From positions 5,340,499 through 5,404,498 of the forward strand of contig NC_092565.1 of the NCBI RefSeq assembly GCF_037975245.1: a stretch of 64,000 nucleotides of DNA, read 5' to 3'. Within the stretch, counting starts at the first letter, position 1. Each line of letters starts with the position of its first letter. Below the pieces are notes generated by a model, which saw nothing but the letters and a program-made list of their open reading frames with translations, was not told where the DNA came from and made no database searches. Shown in pieces: positions 60,046-64,000 of this stretch. The translations under genes were made by a program, and so were the position numbers. The stretch is from Apostichopus japonicus (lineage: Eukaryota; Echinodermata; Holothuroidea; Aspidochirotida; Stichopodidae).

Positions 60046-62411
60046 ATCCGTTATACACAGTCCTATGTTTGTCTATAGCTGCAGTGATCATTTATATGGG
60101 GAGGTTTGAATACAATTCAATCACCAATATCGAATGTCTAAAAAGGCTGTTAAATTAAGTCAGAATGTGAACTTACAGGACTTGGAAATCAATTGACATT
60201 AATTCATCGCAAATGGAATGTTTCGTGTTTGAGTGTAGGAGCCCTGCAAGGCTGAAGAGTTATTCGATATTAGGGTAAAAGTTTTTTTTTTGGCAACCAT
60301 CACTTTCCAATACGACTTAAAACAGTTCGCCAATATCGGTGTTACCTCCGCACCTTGCACATCAAATCTGAAGTAATCACAAGCCAAATGGGTTACCCTT
60401 TGGAGAAAACGCAGAGACAAGCAGCATAATATTGTTCACGATATCCATAGACTGTGAAATCACAGAGCGTACTACATGAAGTACATAAATATGTTTTCAT
60501 CTTAAACTGCATACAGCCATTCCCCTTACTGATTGCGATGTCTGAACAAAATGGATTTGAGGCCTATCGTATTCAACCTCCACTGAGATTTCACTAGAGT
60601 CTATGACTGTATAATAAGCTTTAAGAAAAAAGCCCCACAAGATTTGCATTATTCAATTTTTACATAGTAAGAAAACTATTAAAAATTTCCTCGATTAAAT
60701 TGGGTATAAATATTTATAAGATAAGCTTCCTCAAGGATTGATATTCTGGGAATGGTTTGATTGCGATATTTAACATGGTAGAATGGATTACGTTGATGGA
60801 TACGTTATGATCAACATCCCACTCTTGATACACACGCACAACCCCGGGCAACCAAACTCCCACTGTTGACACATACAACATTACAACAGTTTCATTTAAA
60901 GGAGAAAGCGTCCATATATATTTATAGGCACTGCGGTTTTTTCCAGTAATTCTGGCTTTCAAAAGATATAGGCTTGTATAGCATGCGTACAAAAGCAGGA
61001 GTAGGTATACATGTATAATTCCCTGGTTATGGCTACACGCAAGAGTTTAAAGATCTAAACACAAGTACTAATATCTGATCTATAGATTTCCAAAATACTC
61101 CGAGTAGGTGTGTATGAGTATATAAATCCATTTGGGCGAGTACACACGTATGAGCAACCATAATAGAATACTATTGAAAGTGCGATGACATGGACCAAAG
61201 GCTGTGACATGGAAAGAACAGTTAACGCTATAGATGCAATATATGTCAAGAACGTAGTTTCAGGCATTTCTTCTTTCAATTTTACGTTTTTATTTTTCAT
61301 ATCCATAAACACATATCGTGAGATTATAGAAATACATTTGCGTCCAACAACAGAATAATGCACTATTTTCTTTTCATGTTGTATAGCAAAGGACCTTCGA
61401 TATTAAATTTCCGCAGCCTTTCATTTTGAAGGTTATTTTGAAATTAAATTTCGTCATATATATTTAATGAAAAGAAGAAAGAAAGAAAACATGCAATTAA
61501 ACCATTCTTTTAGTAGAACAATGTTTGTTTTGCTTATATTTTCAACTCATTCTTCTCTCAGATATTATTCATTCTTCTCTCAGATATTATTTTCTATTAT
61601 TGAGTAGATCACATGAGAGAATAACGTTTCATATTTCTTCTGAAGACATTCCACCAATTCCCCTCCCCGATTTTTTGTTTTGACAACCCTTCTAAGATAT
61701 AAAGGGTAATAAACAAAAGCTTTAATATAATATCAAATTCCCTGCAGATTTGTGTTGAATGAATTAGTAATTAAAGCAAAGTATGCAATATTTTTTATTA
61801 ATGTCGTTTTAATATTGACCTCAAATTTTGGCAATACGATGTTAGAAACTTTCAAAAAATCTTCTGAAAGAAGTTCAAATGTGACATTATCTAGTCACCT
61901 TTCCTTGAATTTTAAGTCCTTTAAGACAATGTTCATAAAAGATTCATGACTTGAAAGAAGAAAAAAGATTCTCATTATATGAAATCAATGTGAATGAAAT
62001 GGGTGAGTGCCTGAGTGGGGAATCTTCAATAGTAAGTCAATTTATTTATATTTCTTAGGAAACGGAAGTGCACACAAACTGCATATAACATTGACCGGGT
62101 ATAATCTGTGTGTAAATTATTCATTAGCAAAATCAAATTTTCAAAGATAAGCCGATTATTGGTGCTATTATAGGCTCTTACGTTGTCAATAACTGTCACT
62201 ACAGTAAAACACGTGTAGCTTTTCATATATTTTTGACTTTTCCAGAGACATGCAGCATTACATCAAGAGGATTTGAATCTCATATGAAGATGAACTGAGA
62301 TGAAGATGAGGTTTTATATTAAGAAATATCATCCATGTTTGGAAGATGTTCATAAATTATTCAAGTGAGAGAAAGGTAAAATAAGCAAAAATTAAAACCT
62401 TCTTTCGGATA
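60046..62411. other. No gene recognised
   Basis: AT-rich DNA. Frames of 60-100 codons on the minus strand (for example 60714-60992 and 61055-61363) have no splice context or family motif that I recognise. A 22-bp direct repeat (CATTCTTCTCTCAGATATTA plus two bases) is at 61548-61591. Confidence 0.55.
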
Positions 62412-63556
62412 ATGCAACGCATGAGTCGGATTAGCGTTCCTAACTTGTCAATTCGACAAAAAGTTCATATCTTTCTGCAGAAAATACAAGTTGTGTTTGG
62501 TGTTGCGCAAGGGTCAGTTATTGGACCTAAATTATATTCTATGTACACTAGACCCATTGGTGAAATCATCAGTAGTCAGCAATTGCATTACCATCGTTAT
62601 GCCGACGGAACCCTGACAAATATAGGCTATACCACCATGAATGCACGTTTTTGCACCCACACTAATATTGTCCCCAAGGCGGCATGTGTTAGTGGGCAAG
62701 GTGACACATGGCTGTCCAAACATACGTTAAAACTAAATTGCGATAAAACAGAGTTTATCATTTTCTCACCAAAACACAGGCCCGCTGGTCCCGATTAATT
62801 TCTTCCTCTTATGCTTGGCGATACTACGGTTGAACCAGCTGATTGTGTTAGGAACTTAGGAGTTTGACAGTAACCTCAATACTGAAAAAAACCCAGATAA
62901 ATACTATTTGTTAAAGCTGTTATCTCTCCATTAGGAACATCGGTCGCATACGTCATTGCATCACTGCAGATCGACGTATGCAGATTGCTTGTCCGCGCAC
63001 GTGTAACCTTCCGATGAGATTATATATACTGTAACTCCCTTTTGCAGTCTGTGCCATTGCTCGTCTCCAGTGCATACAAAACACAGCTGCCCGCCTGATA
63101 GTCTAGCCTGCTAAACGGTATCACCACATCACCCCAATTCGTAAGAAACTTCATTGGCTCCCTGATAAGTACCGTATCCAATTCAAAATATTGGTCCTTA
63201 CATACATGGCATTTTATCATTTGGCTCCGTATAGTATACATAATTGTTATGATTAAGAAGCATCGCCCTAACCTCAATCTTAGACCTTCCAGCAACGCCT
63301 GCCTGATGTACCTGAAGTCTCACAAAGTATTACGGTGATCGGGGTTTCAGTGTGGCAGCTACAAAACGGTGGAAACTCTGTACCACAAAACATTAGCGAC
63401 GATAACTCATTAACTCATTTTCGGTGTAAAGTTAAATCGTATTTATTTAAGATAACCTATTAACTCTGTTTCTATCAATAATTGTTCTCATTGTAAAGCG
63501 CTTTAGAGCACGACTTGACTGGTTAGAGCGCTTTATAAATTTGGTATTTGTGTAGA
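62412..63556 (+). mobile_element. Decayed CR1/Rex1-like LINE, 3' half
   Basis: The frame 62412-62798 carries reverse-transcriptase blocks FGVAQGSVIGPKLYSMYT and YHRYADG, then TLKLNCDKTEFIIFSPKH. The catalytic F/Y-A-D-D box reads YADG, so the second aspartate is lost. Downstream, with many stops and frame changes, fragments match the thumb and tail of CR1-type elements (for example YGDRGFSVAATKRW near 63331). The end AAAGCGCTTTAGAGCACG... GAGCGCTTTATAAATTTGGT at 63495-63549 is a typical LINE 3' terminus. The 5' part is missing. Confidence 0.88.
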
Positions 63557-64000
63557 AATTATTTACTTATCACAGCACATTCAATTTTGCCACAGTGACT
63601 GTTTATATAGCATTAAAGCTGGAAGTTGACAAATACCATTCCCCAACGCATCTTACCAAAGATAGGAAACAGAGGCACCATTTGCACAAGTTTGTATAGT
63701 TGATAATACCCTTAAATACAACAGTACAACCTGTACTGTGTGACATCAGGACACCAAAGTTAGAACCCTTATTCATGGAATGACCCATATCTAAAAGCGA
63801 AAATATGAATATCGTACACAGAGATATGTACGGTAACGCAGATGGTATTGCTTAACATTGTATGCATAACGACGTTTAGAAAAAAAAAAGATAGTTTGCA
63901 TAATCATTCTACAGCATCTCATATTTCACAATATTTTCAAGCATCTTTATTGATATGCATGTAAAATTGTAGAAACAAATGTATATACGCGTTGGGTTAG
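63557..64000. other. No gene recognised
   Basis: AT-rich sequence after the LINE end, with no feature legible on either strand. Confidence 0.55.

Noticed and set aside
60714-60992. 92-codon minus-strand frame
   Set aside because: No recognisable motif, no flanking splice pattern, and length compatible with chance.

Overview
This is a 64 kb piece of an animal nuclear genome. The genes are split by GT-AG introns and match metazoan families (HPS1, CACUL1, a dopamine D2-like receptor). The DNA between them is AT-rich and full of microsatellites and mobile-element debris. Gene content, TTAGGG-type repeats and the repeat style fit a marine invertebrate, most likely an echinoderm such as a sea cucumber; that placement is inference. 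No bacterial operon, CRISPR array, rRNA or tRNA gene was recognised.

Layout. (1) 1-4370, minus strand: the first six coding exons of HPS1 (247 codons, phases agreeing at every junction); the gene runs off the left edge. A plus-strand exon resembling ELAPOR1/2, carrying a frameshift, sits in HPS1 intron 5. (2) 4371-8322: spacer between two divergently transcribed genes, holding a short inverted-repeat element with telomere-like DNA inside, a second candidate inverted-repeat element and a perfect 18-bp-arm hairpin. (3) 8323-15665, plus strand: seven coding exons of CACUL1 ending in a stop codon (237 residues from the first visible Met). (4) 15666-33168: no host gene recognised; a non-LTR reverse-transcriptase tail, LINE tails, a Penelope-like element split by a hAT-like insertion with a perfect 8-bp target duplication, an uninterrupted (TCA)n array of about 105 units, and long (TA)n arrays. 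(5) 33169-34497, minus strand: a single-exon dopamine D2-like receptor. (6) 34600-62400: no host gene recognised; a 1.25 kb degenerate minisatellite, a 39-bp minisatellite with higher-order structure, several hAT-like non-autonomous elements and a dispersed ~540 bp repeat also present near CACUL1. (7) 62412-63556: decayed 3' half of a CR1/Rex1-like LINE.

The three host genes have unrelated roles (BLOC-3 trafficking, CDK2/cell-cycle regulation, amine signalling) and nothing suggests they act together. I found no new biological system. The most informative features are the nested transposons with readable target-site duplications, the antisense ELAPOR-like exon inside HPS1, and the inverted-repeat element built around telomere-like DNA.
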